This document shows positions 33,414 through 44,300 of a DNA stretch of 64,000 nucleotides, in pieces (position 1 is the first letter of the stretch; every line of letters begins with the position of its first letter). The DNA comes from an uncultured Prevotella sp. (GTDB lineage: Bacteria > Bacteroidota > Bacteroidia > Bacteroidales > Bacteroidaceae): contig CAMKTS010000005.1 of the NCBI GenBank assembly GCA_946415755.1, positions 52,396-116,395 of the forward strand, written 5' to 3'. A program made the translations under genes and the position numbers. The notes beneath the pieces are model-generated. The model saw only the letters and a list, made by a program, of their open reading frames with translations. It did not search any database and was not told the DNA's origin.

Positions 33414-35723
33414 ATGAAGAAAATGTTGCTCTCGTTCCTCTCGCTGTTCATTGCCCTCACGGCCACGGCCCAGAGTGCCACCGACAAGTTCGTCGTCACG
33501 CGCACCGATGGCAGCACCTCGGAATACAAGATTCAGGAGTACGACCGCATCACCTATCAGAACGACCGTCAGTACATCCATAAGGTAGGCAACACCAGCA
33601 AGATTGGTGTTCCCATCGACAACATCGAGAGTGTCACCTTCGAGATCTACCATCCTTCGGATGTCAGCGATGTCACTCTGGCCGACAATGCCGCCACCGA
33701 CGGTGCCAAGCGTCTGTACAAGTACCTGCAGCTGAACTATGGTGTGAAGACCCTCTCGTCGGTCATCGCCGATGTCAACTGGAACACCACCGAGGCCGAG
33801 AAAATTTATAAGGCCACGGGCAAGTATCCCGCCATGAACTGCTACGACTTCATTCACATCTGTTTTCCCGACGGCAACGGCTGGATCAACTACTCCGACA
33901 TCACGCCCGTTACCACATGGGCAGATGCTGGCGGTCTGGTATCGCTCATGTGGCACTTCAACGTTCCCACGAGCGAGGGCAGCAGCGAGGTTACCGCGCG
34001 TCCTGGCGAGACCACCTTCAAGGCCTCCAACGCGCTGGTCAGCGGCACGTGGGAGAACAAGTGGTACTACGGTCAGATGGACCGTGTGGTCAGCGTGCTG
34101 CTGAAGTTGCAGGAGGCAGGCATCGCCGCCATCTGGCGCCCCTTCCACGAGGCCGCTGGCAATGCCACCCACAAGTCGGGCACGTGGAAAGCCTGGTTCT
34201 GGTGGGGAGCCGAGGGTGCCGAGGTGCAGAAGCAGCTGTGGACGTCGATGTTCGACTACTTCCGCGAGAAGGGCGTGCATAACCTCATCTGGGTATGGAC
34301 CTCCCAGAACTACAACGGCGACAGCAGCGCCTACAACAGCGATGCCGACTGGTATCCCGGCGACGGCTATGTCGACATCATCGGCCGCGACCTCTACGGC
34401 TCTTCTGCTGTACAGAACGAGCAGGAGTACCGTGAGCTGCAGGCCCGCTATCCCCATAAGATGGTGACCCTCGCCGAGTGTGGCAACGAGAGCAATAGCG
34501 GTACCGCCTTTGCCTCCGTCGCCGACCTGTGGAATGCCGGTGCCCGCTGGTCGTGGTTCATGCCGTGGTATGGCGGCAGCATGCCCTCCGATGCCTGGTG
34601 GCAGTCCGCCTTCAGCCAGGACTTTGTCATCACCCGCGACCAGGTACGTCTCGATGCCACCTACGTCGAGGAGAGTGCCGCCAGTGCCGTCAGGAACATG
34701 CACCTCAGTTGGAACCTGGGCAACACCCTCGACTGCTTCGGCACGTGGATTGGCAACAACCTGGCGAGCGAGAAGTACGAGACCGCCTGGGAACAGCCCG
34801 TCACCAAGCCCGAGCTGCTGGCCTTTATGAAGCGTGAGGGCTTCAACGCCATCCGCGTGCCCGTCACGTGGTGGCAGCACCTCGATGCCGACGACAACAT
34901 CGACGAGTCGTGGATGAAGCGCGTACAGGAGGTTGTCGACTACGTTGTCAACAACCACATGTACTGCATCCTCAACGTCCACCACGACACGGGCAACGGT
35001 CCTGCCACGGAGCACTGGCTCCGTGCCGACCTCGCCCAATTCGACCTGATGAACGTCCGTTTCGTCAAGATCTGGCAGCAGATAGCCACGCGCTTCCGCG
35101 ACTACGACCAGCGTCTGCTCTTCGAGGGCTACAACGAGATGCTCGACGACGACAACACGTGGACCAATGCCAAGCAGTCCAGCAGCTATACCGCCGTCAA
35201 CCAGTTTGCCCAGAGCTTCGTCAATACCGTGCGTGACACGGGCGGCAACAATGCCACGCGCAACCTCATCGTCAACACCTATTCCGCCTCCTATTGGGAG
35301 GGGCTGGCCCCCTTCGCAGTCCCCACGGATAACGTCAGCGGCCACCTCATTGCCGAGATCCACTCCTATGACCCGTACAACTGGCTAAAGACCACCAATG
35401 CCAACTGGGGCACCGCTCAGAGCAATGCCATCAAGACGATGTTCACACGTCTGAACGACAAGTTCGTCAGCAAGGGCATCCCCGTCATCATCGGTGAGTG
35501 CGGCATCCTGGGCGAGAACGACATCGACCTCAGCAAGAACAGCACTGCCGCGCAGAAGAAGGCTGCCGCCGACCATATCTCCGATGTCATCCGTCAGGGC
35601 AAGGCCCTCCACATCCCCGTGTTCTACTGGATGACGCTCATCGACGGTGCCGACCGCAGCGTGCCGCAGTGGACCATCCCCGAGCTCGTCGAGGGCATGA
35701 AGTCTGCCTATTGGGGCAACTAA
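33414..35723 (+). CDS. Bifunctional GH26 beta-mannanase - GH5 endoglucanase
   Basis: 769 residues. A signal peptide (about residues 1-19) is followed by a short N-terminal domain like that of the dockerin protein. GH26 spans about residues 85-410, with predicted acid/base Glu246 (WRPFHE) and nucleophile Glu355 (LAECG). GH5 spans about residues 425-768 (WNLGNTLDC, FNAIRVPVTW, LNVHHD), with acid/base Glu575 (EGYNE) and nucleophile Glu695 (IIGECG). A GH26-GH5 mannanase/endoglucanase is known from Prevotella bryantii. It should cut beta-mannan and beta-1,4-glucan or xyloglucan backbones. It is the last gene of the plus-strand PUL, convergent with GH2 57 bp away. Confidence 0.92.
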   Translation: MKKMLLSFLSLFIALTATAQSATDKFVVTRTDGSTSEYKIQEYDRITYQNDRQYIHKVGNTSKIGVPIDNIESVTFEIYHPSDVSDVTLADNAATDGAKRLYKYLQLNYGVKTLSSVIADVNWNTTEAEKIYKATGKYPAMNCYDFIHICFPDGNGWINYSDITPVTTWADAGGLVSLMWHFNVPTSEGSSEVTARPGETTFKASNALVSGTWENKWYYGQMDRVVSVLLKLQEAGIAAIWRPFHEAAGNATHKSGTWKAWFWWGAEGAEVQKQLWTSMFDYFREKGVHNLIWVWTSQNYNGDSSAYNSDADWYPGDGYVDIIGRDLYGSSAVQNEQEYRELQARYPHKMVTLAECGNESNSGTAFASVADLWNAGARWSWFMPWYGGSMPSDAWWQSAFSQDFVITRDQVRLDATYVEESAASAVRNMHLSWNLGNTLDCFGTWIGNNLASEKYETAWEQPVTKPELLAFMKREGFNAIRVPVTWWQHLDADDNIDESWMKRVQEVVDYVVNNHMYCILNVHHDTGNGPATEHWLRADLAQFDLMNVRFVKIWQQIATRFRDYDQRLLFEGYNEMLDDDNTWTNAKQSSSYTAVNQFAQSFVNTVRDTGGNNATRNLIVNTYSASYWEGLAPFAVPTDNVSGHLIAEIHSYDPYNWLKTTNANWGTAQSNAIKTMFTRLNDKFVSKGIPVIIGECGILGENDIDLSKNSTAAQKKAAADHISDVIRQGKALHIPVFYWMTLIDGADRSVPQWTIPELVEGMKSAYWGN

Positions 35724-35780
35724 TATTTCCCGCACGTAAGTCTGAAGGTGAGTCAGTGCCGTGAAAATGGGTGGCAGCAG

Positions 35781-38237
35781 CTACCACTGGATGGTGGCTG
35801 GCTGCAGGTTGACGGCACGGGCGGTGAGACGGCCCTTGCCCTTGACGACGGCCAGGCACTTGCCGAAGAAGGCCTTGCGGCGGGGCGACGTGAAGCGCTC
35901 CATGGATGTCTGGCAGCCATTGTCGGTGGCGAGGATGGCGGCATCGCCGTCGCAGCTGAAGACCAGCTGGTCGTCGGCCCAGGGACAGAGGTTGCCGTCG
36001 CGGTCGACGACCTCGGCCACGACGAAGGTGGTGTTGCGACCCTTATAGTCGACCGACAGCCGGATATGGTGGGGCGCTCCGGCGGTGCGGATGGTCTGCG
36101 AGCAGACTTCTCTGCCGTCCTTGCGCGACACGGCCTTCACCTCGCCAGGCTCGAAGGTCACGCGCCAGCCTACGTGAAATTCTGAATTGAGCGCAGTGCC
36201 ATTTCTCCTTTCTCCCATCTTATTTCTCATTTGTTTACGGCGAATCCCTTGTGATTTGCCGTTGACAAAGAGTTCTACCTCGTCGGCCTGGTTGTAGTAG
36301 CACCAGAGGTCGATGGTGTCGCCCGGTATCCAGTTCCAGTGAGGGAAGAGGTGGAGCATGGGCTGCTGCGTCCACTCGCTCTGGTACATATAGTAGGAGT
36401 CCTTGGGGAATCCGGCGAGGTCGATGATGCCGAAGTAGCTGGAGCGTGCGGGGAATCCGTAGGGTGTAGGCTCGCCGATGTAGTCGAAGCCCGTCCAGAT
36501 GAACTGTCCGCCGACGTAGGGGGTGTGCTTGACAACCTCCCACGTCTCTTCGTGGGTGGAGCCCCAGGAGGCTGACATGTTGTCGTAGGCGGAGCACATG
36601 TATGAGGGGTCGGTATAGGGCAGCCACCACTCCTTGGGGGCGCGGTAGGTGCTGTCGGAGGGCATCATGTAGTAGCCGCGCGTCTGCAGGGCCGAGACAC
36701 TCTCGGTGAAGAGGAAGGGCTTGTCGGGGAAGTTCTGCGGGACATCCTTCACCCACTGGTGGTGGTAGTTGAAGCCGATGATGTCGATGGCTCCGCTCTT
36801 GAAGAGGTGATTGCCGGGCGACGGCTCGTTGCAGCCTGCCGTGATGGGGCGCGACGTGTCGTAGCGGCGCACGATCTCGGCCAGGTGCTGGGTGAGCAGC
36901 GACTGCACGGAGAGCTCGCCGTCCTTGGCCAGCGTGGAGGCATCGTGGCCGGCATTGAGGATGAGGTTGGCCTGTTCGAGCGTGAGGGTGTCGGCCTCGG
37001 CACTGGACCACTGTTCGAGCACCTCGTTGCCTATCGACCACATGAGGACGGAGGGGTGGTTGCGGTCGCGCAGCACGAGGTCGGTAAGGTCGCGCTCGTG
37101 CCACTCGTCGAAGAAGCGGGCATAGTCGTTCTGCGTCTTGCGGCGGCGCCACATGTCGAAGCTCTCGTCCATGACGATGAGGCCCATCGTGTCGCACATA
37201 TTGAGCAGCTCGGGGGCCGGGGGATTGTGCGACGAGCGGATGGCGTTGACTCCCATGGCCTTGAGCTTGGAGAGCTTGCGGTGGAGGGCATCCTCGTTGA
37301 GGGCTGCGCCGAGGCAGCCGAAGTCGTGGTGCTCGCAGACACCGTTGAGCTTGAAGTTCCGGCCGTTGAGCCAGAAGCCCGTCCGGGCATCGAAGCGGAA
37401 GTCGCGGAAGCCTGTGACGGTCAGCACCTCGTCGACCACCTTGCCAGCAACTTTTACTTCCGTGCGAACCTTATATACAGAGGGCTTCTCGCAGCTCCAG
37501 AGCATCGGCTTGGCGATGGTTATTGCCGACTTCAAGCCCTTTGACTTGCCAACGACCTTACCGTGAGGGTCGATGAGGGTATTTTCAACAGTACCCTGAC
37601 CCTCGAGCGTCACCTCAATATCGAGACGGCCCTTACCCTTTATCACGCTGCTATTGGCATAGACACCCCAGTGCTTGATGTGGACGGGATGTGTCTGCGT
37701 GAGCCATACGTGGCGGTAGATGCCACAGCCGGAGTACCAGCGGGAGTTGGGCTGGTCGCTGTTGTCGACGCGCACGGCCACGACGTTCTCGCCCTCACGG
37801 ACATACGGCGTGATGTCGTACTCGAACGAGCTGTAGCCGTAGGGGCGATAGCCCACCTTCTGGCCGTTGACATACACCGTGGCGTTCATATACACACCGT
37901 CGAACTCTATCAACCATTGAACATTGAACATTGAAGATTGAACATTGAACATTGAAGATTGTTCAATGAAAAAATGCTTGCGATACCAGCCGACACCACC
38001 GGGAAGGGCACCGCCTCCGGCACCGCTGGGATGGCCGACGTAGAAGTCGCCCTCGCGCGCCCAGTCGTGGGGCACGTCGAGACGGCGCCAGTGGGAATCG
38101 TCGTAGCCGACTTCCGACATCTGCACGGAGTCGGCCGGCAGAAAACGCCAGTCAGCGTCGAAATTCTGACGCTGACGGGCATGTACGGATGTCAGTGCGC
38201 AAAGGGCACCGACGAGACAGAGCATCCATCTTTTCAT
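35781..38237 (-). CDS. GH2 exo-glycosidase (beta-galactosidase-like)
   Basis: 818 residues with a signal peptide. The order is a GH2 sugar-binding domain (about 25-180), an Ig-like domain, a TIM barrel and C-terminal Ig-like domains. The predicted acid/base is Glu405 (SIGNE) and the nucleophile Glu512 (FTES). VPHDWA and DESFDMW are typical of Bacteroidetes GH2. Beta-galactosidase is likeliest given the GH31 alpha-xylosidase partner, as in xyloglucan PULs; beta-mannosidase is an alternative. Two in-frame low-complexity inserts (residues about 92-108 and near 690) come from DNA repeats at 37915-37969 and 36198-36232. The start overlaps the GH31 stop by 4 bp. Confidence 0.88.
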   Translation of the reverse strand: MKRWMLCLVGALCALTSVHARQRQNFDADWRFLPADSVQMSEVGYDDSHWRRLDVPHDWAREGDFYVGHPSGAGGGALPGGVGWYRKHFFIEQSSMFNVQSSMFNVQWLIEFDGVYMNATVYVNGQKVGYRPYGYSSFEYDITPYVREGENVVAVRVDNSDQPNSRWYSGCGIYRHVWLTQTHPVHIKHWGVYANSSVIKGKGRLDIEVTLEGQGTVENTLIDPHGKVVGKSKGLKSAITIAKPMLWSCEKPSVYKVRTEVKVAGKVVDEVLTVTGFRDFRFDARTGFWLNGRNFKLNGVCEHHDFGCLGAALNEDALHRKLSKLKAMGVNAIRSSHNPPAPELLNMCDTMGLIVMDESFDMWRRRKTQNDYARFFDEWHERDLTDLVLRDRNHPSVLMWSIGNEVLEQWSSAEADTLTLEQANLILNAGHDASTLAKDGELSVQSLLTQHLAEIVRRYDTSRPITAGCNEPSPGNHLFKSGAIDIIGFNYHHQWVKDVPQNFPDKPFLFTESVSALQTRGYYMMPSDSTYRAPKEWWLPYTDPSYMCSAYDNMSASWGSTHEETWEVVKHTPYVGGQFIWTGFDYIGEPTPYGFPARSSYFGIIDLAGFPKDSYYMYQSEWTQQPMLHLFPHWNWIPGDTIDLWCYYNQADEVELFVNGKSQGIRRKQMRNKMGERRNGTALNSEFHVGWRVTFEPGEVKAVSRKDGREVCSQTIRTAGAPHHIRLSVDYKGRNTTFVVAEVVDRDGNLCPWADDQLVFSCDGDAAILATDNGCQTSMERFTSPRRKAFFGKCLAVVKGKGRLTARAVNLQPATIQW
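36198..36232. repeat. Low-complexity repeat inside the GH2 gene (TTTCTC type)
   Basis: Tandem TTTCTCC/TTTCTCAT-like units, translated in frame as a basic stretch (RKQMRNKMGERRNG). The same kind of repeat occurs in the M3 peptidase gene (59404-59436). It looks like an inserted spacer rather than ancestral GH2 sequence. Confidence 0.55.
37915..37969. repeat. Tandem TTGAACA repeat inside the GH2 gene
   Basis: About seven copies of a 7-8-bp unit (ATTGAACA or ATTGAAG variants), read in frame as EQSSMFNVQSSMFNVQ in the sugar-binding domain between conserved strands (WYRKHFF and LIEFDGVYMN). A related array sits in the GH31 gene at 40294-40330. Confidence 0.75.
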
Positions 38238-41200
38238 AGCTGTACGCTGACGGCCTTGCCATTATACTGCACCAGCTTGCCCTCGGGAGCATCGAGGTTG
38301 AGCGCACGGGGGGCATCGCGGGTGATGAGTACGACGTTGAAACGACGCTGCTTGAGCATGCCGGGGAACTGACCCTTGCGCTGACCGAAGGTAACGGTCT
38401 TCGAGGCATCGTCGTAGGTGATGTCGATGGTGGCATACTTGCCCTTCTCGTAGTTGTAGTTGGTACCCTCGTCCTCGTAGAGCTGGAAGGAACCGTCGCG
38501 CCCGGCATAGACGTAGAGATGGATGAGTTCGGCGGGTTTCTCGTCGCACCACTCCATCTCAGGACCAAAGGGGATGATGCTGCCCTCGCGCACGAAGACG
38601 GGGATCTGCTCGTAGGGGGCGTCGACGATGAGCCGCTGGCCCCCCTGGATATACTCGTTGGTGTAGAGGTTGTACCAGCCCGTCTGCTTGGGGAAGTAGA
38701 CGCTGCGGTTGCGGGCCTTGTAGTAGCCTACGGGGCAGGCCATCAGCGCGGGGCCGAACATCCACTGGTTGCCGATATTCTCCACTTCCTTATCGCCATT
38801 GAAGTCCATCACGAGGGCACGCATCAGGGTGTAGTCCTTGAAGTGTGCCCATCCGGCCATGGAGTAGAGGTAGGGCATGAGGCGGTAGCGCAGACGGTCG
38901 TAGTAGACGAACGACTGGTAGGCGGGATGCTTGTCGGGGGCGATGTTCCAGATTTCGCGCAGCGGCCACTGGCCGTGACTGCGGAAGAGGGGTATGAAGG
39001 CTCCGAACTGGTTCCAGCGGCATTGCAGCTCGCGCCACTCCTTCAGGTCTTCGTTCTCTATGCCGCTGCGGTCGTAGAGCTGCTGGGCAGCCACATAACG
39101 GTTTTCTACGCAGAAGCCGCCCTGGTCCATGCCCCAGAAGGGGATGCCCGACATGGAGTAGTTCAGACCTGCCGTCATCTGTGCGCGCATGTCCTCCCAA
39201 CGGGTACCGATGTCGCCGCTCCACGTGGCGGTGCTGTAACGCTGTTCACCGGCAAAGCCGCTGCGCGTCAGCAGGAATACGCGCGGCTCAGACAATTTGC
39301 TGTTACTTTTCAGGATTTGTTTCCAGGTGTTGCGCTGGCCGTTGTAGATGGCATCGGCATTCACCGTGCTGTAGGCGTTGAAATACTCTGTGGAGGTGCC
39401 CAGGGCCGTGGGGCCGCAGAGGGCCTTGCGATACCACATCGGCGTGCAGTCGCGCACGTTAGGCTCGGAGGCATCCATCCACCAGGCATCAACATAACTG
39501 GATTTTCCGGACTTTCCGGATAATCCGGTATAGAGGTTCTCGTCCATCTGCCGCCAGAACATCTTGCGGGCACCCTCGTCGTAGGCATCGTAGAACGAGC
39601 CGCGGAATCCGAGCCAGTCGTGGATGTCGTCCTTGACGGCCTGATGGTACATCCAGCCGTTCTTGTCGAGTTCCTTGTAGTTGTCGACGGTATCATAGAA
39701 CTTGGGCCATACGCTGATCATGAAGCGACCGTGCATGGCATGGACGCTGTCGAGCATAGCCTGTGGACGGGGATAGCGGGAGGCCTCGAAGGTGTGGTCG
39801 CCCCAGGAGTCGAGCTTCCAGTAGTTCCAGTCTTGTACGATATTATCGATGGGGATGTGACGCTTGCGGAACTCTGCCAGCGTACTCTCGATTTCCTCTT
39901 GTGACTTGTAGCGCTCGCGGCTCTGCCAGAATCCCAGCACCCATTTGGGGTAGAGCGATGCCTTGCCCGTCAGTGTGCGGTAGCCGCTGATGACCTCGTC
40001 GAAGTTGGTGCCGGCAATGAAGTAGTAGTCCATGTCGCGGGCCATCTCGCTCCAGATGGAGAGTTGTCCGCGCTCCTTCTCGCTGCGGGGTTCTGCCACG
40101 CGCAGTCCGCAATAGGCATCGCCGCCGTCAGGTTGCCACTCGATGCGCAGCTGGGCGCGCTTGTGGTTCGGCAGCTTGACAGAGAACTTATAGGTGTTGG
40201 GGTTCCAGGCGGTGCGCCAACGCTCGGGCACTACCTCCCGGCCGTCGATATACACCTTGACATAGCCGGAATAGTAGAGCACAAACTGATATAATTGAAC
40301 ATTGGCCATTGAACATTGACCATTGTTTTTGTCACAGCACTTGGGCTCGATGAAGCCTTCGTAGGTGACGGTAGCTCCCTGCAGTTGGAATTGCTGTGGC
40401 AGGTTCTTGATGCCGCCACTTTCGGTCTTGTTGGCAATTTCCGACGTGGCAGGCGTACCAAACTCATAATAGATTGAGTCTTCGTCGCGCACCAGCTTCT
40501 TGCCCTTGGCATCGACATAGATTCCTGTGAGATGGCCGGGGGTGCCTGTACGGTCGTAGAGCTGGAAGGCACGGTTCAGTTGCAGGTAGTCGTTGGGGTT
40601 GCCGAAGCGGCAGTAGCTGTAGGAGTCCCACAGGATGCCGTAGTTTCTGTTGGAGAGCACGAAGGGTATCGACACCTTTGTGTTGTACTGGAAGAGGTCT
40701 TCGTTCTTGCCCTTCATGTTGAACTCTTCCGACTGGTGCTGGCCGAGTCCGTAGAATGCCTCGTCGTCGGGGCTGTCGAACTTCATCTGCCACTGGATGC
40801 CGTGCTTCATCTCCTCTGTGAGGGCAGCACCGCCCTTGAGGCCGTATTCGCGCTCGGGGACGGTGAAGTGCTGGAAACGCTTGCCGTCACGGGCCTCTTC
40901 GAGCAGCTCCTTGCCGTGGGCATCGTAGAAGGTAATCCTGCCCGACTCCACGTCTACGCGGGCCTCTACGGCGGCAGCCTTTACGCGTACCTTGTCATCG
41001 TCTTCCTCGACGGTGAACTTCGGCTTGGCCGTCTGCGTGACAATCATTAGGCTGGGCTTCTTCTGCGGCAGCTGTGCCTCAGAGGTGGCCTGCACACGGA
41101 TGATGTTGTCGTTTACCACTTGCAGGCGTACCACCTGGGCACCTCCTGCCTTGCTTTCCTTCACGGGAATAGTTACATACTGTCCGTCGATGGTGTAGTC

Positions 41201-41266
41201 GGCAGCGGTCAGTGTCGCCGTCACGAATGACAGCAGTCCTGACATCAATAATCTTGTCACGTTCAT
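38234..41266 (-). CDS. GH31 alpha-xylosidase with PA14 insert
   Basis: About 1010 residues from the ATG at 41266 (MNVTRLLMSGLLSFVTATLT, signal peptide); the frame extends upstream to 41389 without family similarity and was rejected. An N-terminal GH31 beta-sandwich (about 30-240) is followed by an inserted PA14 domain (about 245-395; YEGFIEP, YYSGYVKVYIDG). The catalytic barrel has predicted nucleophile Asp598 (WWMDASEP) and acid/base Asp685 (TWSGD). The PA14 insertion is characteristic of xyloglucan alpha-xylosidases such as those of Bacteroides ovatus and Cellvibrio japonicus. Repeat-derived inserts lie at about residues 313-327 and 580-590. It is the middle gene of the sensor-GH31-GH2 operon. 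Confidence 0.9.
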   Translation of the reverse strand: MNVTRLLMSGLLSFVTATLTAADYTIDGQYVTIPVKESKAGGAQVVRLQVVNDNIIRVQATSEAQLPQKKPSLMIVTQTAKPKFTVEEDDDKVRVKAAAVEARVDVESGRITFYDAHGKELLEEARDGKRFQHFTVPEREYGLKGGAALTEEMKHGIQWQMKFDSPDDEAFYGLGQHQSEEFNMKGKNEDLFQYNTKVSIPFVLSNRNYGILWDSYSYCRFGNPNDYLQLNRAFQLYDRTGTPGHLTGIYVDAKGKKLVRDEDSIYYEFGTPATSEIANKTESGGIKNLPQQFQLQGATVTYEGFIEPKCCDKNNGQCSMANVQLYQFVLYYSGYVKVYIDGREVVPERWRTAWNPNTYKFSVKLPNHKRAQLRIEWQPDGGDAYCGLRVAEPRSEKERGQLSIWSEMARDMDYYFIAGTNFDEVISGYRTLTGKASLYPKWVLGFWQSRERYKSQEEIESTLAEFRKRHIPIDNIVQDWNYWKLDSWGDHTFEASRYPRPQAMLDSVHAMHGRFMISVWPKFYDTVDNYKELDKNGWMYHQAVKDDIHDWLGFRGSFYDAYDEGARKMFWRQMDENLYTGLSGKSGKSSYVDAWWMDASEPNVRDCTPMWYRKALCGPTALGTSTEYFNAYSTVNADAIYNGQRNTWKQILKSNSKLSEPRVFLLTRSGFAGEQRYSTATWSGDIGTRWEDMRAQMTAGLNYSMSGIPFWGMDQGGFCVENRYVAAQQLYDRSGIENEDLKEWRELQCRWNQFGAFIPLFRSHGQWPLREIWNIAPDKHPAYQSFVYYDRLRYRLMPYLYSMAGWAHFKDYTLMRALVMDFNGDKEVENIGNQWMFGPALMACPVGYYKARNRSVYFPKQTGWYNLYTNEYIQGGQRLIVDAPYEQIPVFVREGSIIPFGPEMEWCDEKPAELIHLYVYAGRDGSFQLYEDEGTNYNYEKGKYATIDITYDDASKTVTFGQRKGQFPGMLKQRRFNVVLITRDAPRALNLDAPEGKLVQYNGKAVSVQL
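39500..39529. repeat. TCCGGA-type repeat inside the GH31 gene
   Basis: Three near-copies of a 9-10-bp unit containing TCCGG, read in frame as LSGKSGKSS just before the catalytic nucleophile strand. A similar array lies in recF at 54211-54240. Confidence 0.6.
40294..40330. repeat. TTGAACA/TTGGCCA repeat inside the GH31 gene
   Basis: About four degenerate copies of an ATTGAACATTGGCC-like unit, read in frame as NNGQCSMANVQLYQ within the PA14 insert. It is the same family as the GH2 array at 37915-37969. Confidence 0.65.
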
Positions 41267-41309
41267 GTAGGATATGTAATTAGTAGTTTTCTCTTTTCGG
41301 TGGGGGAAG

Positions 41310-44300
41310 TCAGAACTGTACGGCATCCTCGACGACCTCCTCGGCAGGCAGGGTGATAACGAAGATGGTGCCGCCACCGGGATTGTCATCGATGCGGATG
41401 GTGCCGCCGTGGGCCTTCACGATGTCGCTGACATGGTCGAGGCCGATGCCGTCGCCGTTGGCCATCGGGTCGAAGGCGTGTTCCTTGTACTCGTCCTTGA
41501 TGCCGATGCCGTTGTCTGCCACCTGTATCTGCGGACGGCCGTCCTGCATGCGTGCCACGCCTACGCTGATGCGGCATTCGTCGGGCGAGAAGGCTGCCGA
41601 GTTGCGGAAGAGGATGTGGAACACCTCCGTCAGTTTGTCGCGGTCGACGGTAACCTCCAAGTCCTTGACGGCAGAGAGGAAGGTTACCTTCACCTGACGG
41701 TTGTCGGCGATGGACGTATAGTCGTTGCATAGCTGGCGCACGAAGTCTACAAGGTCGGTAGGCATCTTGGTGAGCGGCATGGTCTCTGCAGCACTCTCTG
41801 TAGCCAGCGGACCGTCGTTGTCGAAACGGGTGCCGTCAGCGGCCCTTTCATGTGCCAGCTGCATCCGCATCTCGTTCATCCACTGCTTCTTCTCCAGCTC
41901 GCGGCGCTTGCGCTCTACTTCCATGAGACGTTCCTGCCGCTTCATGTACCACTTGCGCCAGAACCATGCAGCAGCCAGAAGGAACAGAACGTAGAGCAGC
42001 ATCATCCAGCGTGTGCGCCAGAAGGACGGGCGGATGGTGATTTCCAGCTGGCTCTCTTCCTCGCCGATGGAACCGTCGTCGTTGAGCATGCGTACACAGA
42101 GCGTATAGCTGCCGGCACGGAGCGAGTTGTAGGTGATATTGGGGTTCAGCTCTAAAGTCTTCACCCAGTTGTCGTTGAATCCCTCCATCTTATAGACGAA
42201 GCGCTTGCCGTTGTTGACGTTGCCGGCATCGCTGGCCAGCTGGATGGTGAACTGCTCGTTGAAGCTCAGGGTGACCTTGTGGCATACGTCGAGGGCCTCG
42301 TCGAGGATGACGCGACCATTGACTTCGGCACCCACTGGAACGTCGACATCGAACAGCTGCAACCCACTGAACACGGGGCACTCCTTGCTCTTGGTATTCG
42401 ACAGGGCCTTGGGGTTGATGATGTCAAGGCCACCCTGGCCGCCAATGAGTATCTTGCCGTCATGCGTCAGAAAGGCAGAGCGCTGGTTGTAGGTGCCGTG
42501 CTGCAAACCGTCACGGGTGTTGTAGCTGCGCACGATGAACTGCCATGTACCGTCTTCCTGCAGTTCGGGGATAATCTTCGACACGCCATGGTCGGTGACT
42601 ACCCACATCATGTGCTCCTGATCCTCGGTGATGGAGCACACGCTGGAGCCATAGAGGCCATGCGTCATGTCGAGCAACCATACGCGCCCCGTCTTCTGGT
42701 CGTAAACGGTGGCTCCCGAAGAGGAACCCTGCCAGATGAGGCCGCGGCTGTCTTCCATCACGCATGATGACATGGCGACATTGACCTTTACGTTCGGATC
42801 GTCGGGTATCACGCGGTTGGCAAGCTTGCCGGTCACGGGGTTCACGAAACAGTAGTACCAGTTGGTACCTACCATGAGCCATCCCTTCTTGATCCACCAC
42901 ACCGATGTCATATAGTCGCCGGTCAACTTGGTGTTGCGGGTGTTCCACGTGCGGAACTTCCCCGTCTTGAGATCCAACATCTGGATACCGCCGCCCAGCG
43001 TGCCGAGCCAGATGCGCCCCCATTTGTCTTCCGTCACGCTCCACACATTGTTAGTGGCCAGCCCGTCAGGGGCACCAGTAGCCACATAGTTCACGATGGT
43101 GGCCTGTCCGGAACCGTCTTTTGAGGGAATGCAGTGGATGAGTCCTCCATTGTAGGAACCAAACCAAAGACTGCCATCCTTGGCCCTACAGCTTCCCACC
43201 ATGATATTGCCTATCATGGGGCTGTTGGCCTTGGTATAGTGATTGAGCGTCTCGCCGGTCTTGGGGTTGTAGACGATAATGCCGTCCACATTGCTGCCTA
43301 TCCAATAGTTGCCATGCAGGTCTTCCACCACGGTATTGATGTCGCCAATCTCCAGACACTTAATGCTGGCCAGTCCCTCCTGATACTGGTTCACTCCGTT
43401 CTTGAAGGTGCCGATCCACATCTGTCCGCGGTTGTCAGGACAAAGGTGCTTGGGGGTATTGTCGCTGATGGTCGACTCGTCGAACTTGTTGTTCAGGAAT
43501 TGCTTCATTTGCCAGTCTTTCAGGTCGACGACAAACAGGCCGTCGTGGTCGGTAGCCACCCATAGCCAGTTGCGGTGGTCGACTTTGATATCCCATACCA
43601 GCATCTTGTCGGGCACGTTCTGCACCCCCCTTTCACGCAACCATTCGGGCAACGACTTATACCAGCGTTTTTCCTTCTGCATATAGATAAAGGTGTAGTC
43701 TTCGGTAGCCACCCAGAAATTGTCATCCTTGTCTACCGACAGCCAGTAGTCCTTATTCTCCGGGCCACCATTCTCGCGCATCCATTTGTTGTCCCATTCT
43801 ACGACTCCCTTCTTACTGTTCAGGTATACCAGCTCGCCGCAATTGGTCACTAAAAGGATACCGTCTTTGTAGTCGGCAATGGTTGACACGCCGTAAGTGG
43901 GATTGAACTCTCCCTTGCCATAGCCCAGCTTATAATGGTGGCTCTGCTTGGTAGTGGGGTTATAGAAGTAGTAGCCTTGGTCGTAGATCTTCACCCAGAA
44001 GTTCTTCTTGCCATCGATATATACGCGCTCCACACCGCCCTCGATACCATATTCCTTCAGGATGCGGCCCACATTACGTTCAAAGCGCTCCGTCACGGGG
44101 TTGTAGACGCAGTAGTTCATACCCTGCTTGAGCCACAGCTTGCCAGTATAGTCTTCCATGATCTGGTCGGTATAGTTGTCGCGCATGGTGGTGGTGTCGT
44201 TCTTGTTCGAGTAGAACGTCTTGACGCGGTAGCCGTCGTAGCGGTTCAGACCGTAGGCGGTTCCCACCCACACAAAGCCGCGCGAATCGCGGTGCAGGCA

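Noticed and set aside
33405..35363. 652-codon minus-strand open frame opposite GH26-GH5
   Set aside because: No motifs; the plus strand carries both glycoside hydrolase domains with all catalytic residues.
37915..37969. Possible CRISPR-like array in the GH2 gene
   Set aside because: Units are only 7-8 bp with no spacers; it is a simple tandem repeat read in frame.
41267..41389. Upstream N-terminal extension of GH31
   Set aside because: It lacks family similarity, overlaps the end of the sensor gene, and would hide the signal peptide that starts at 41266.
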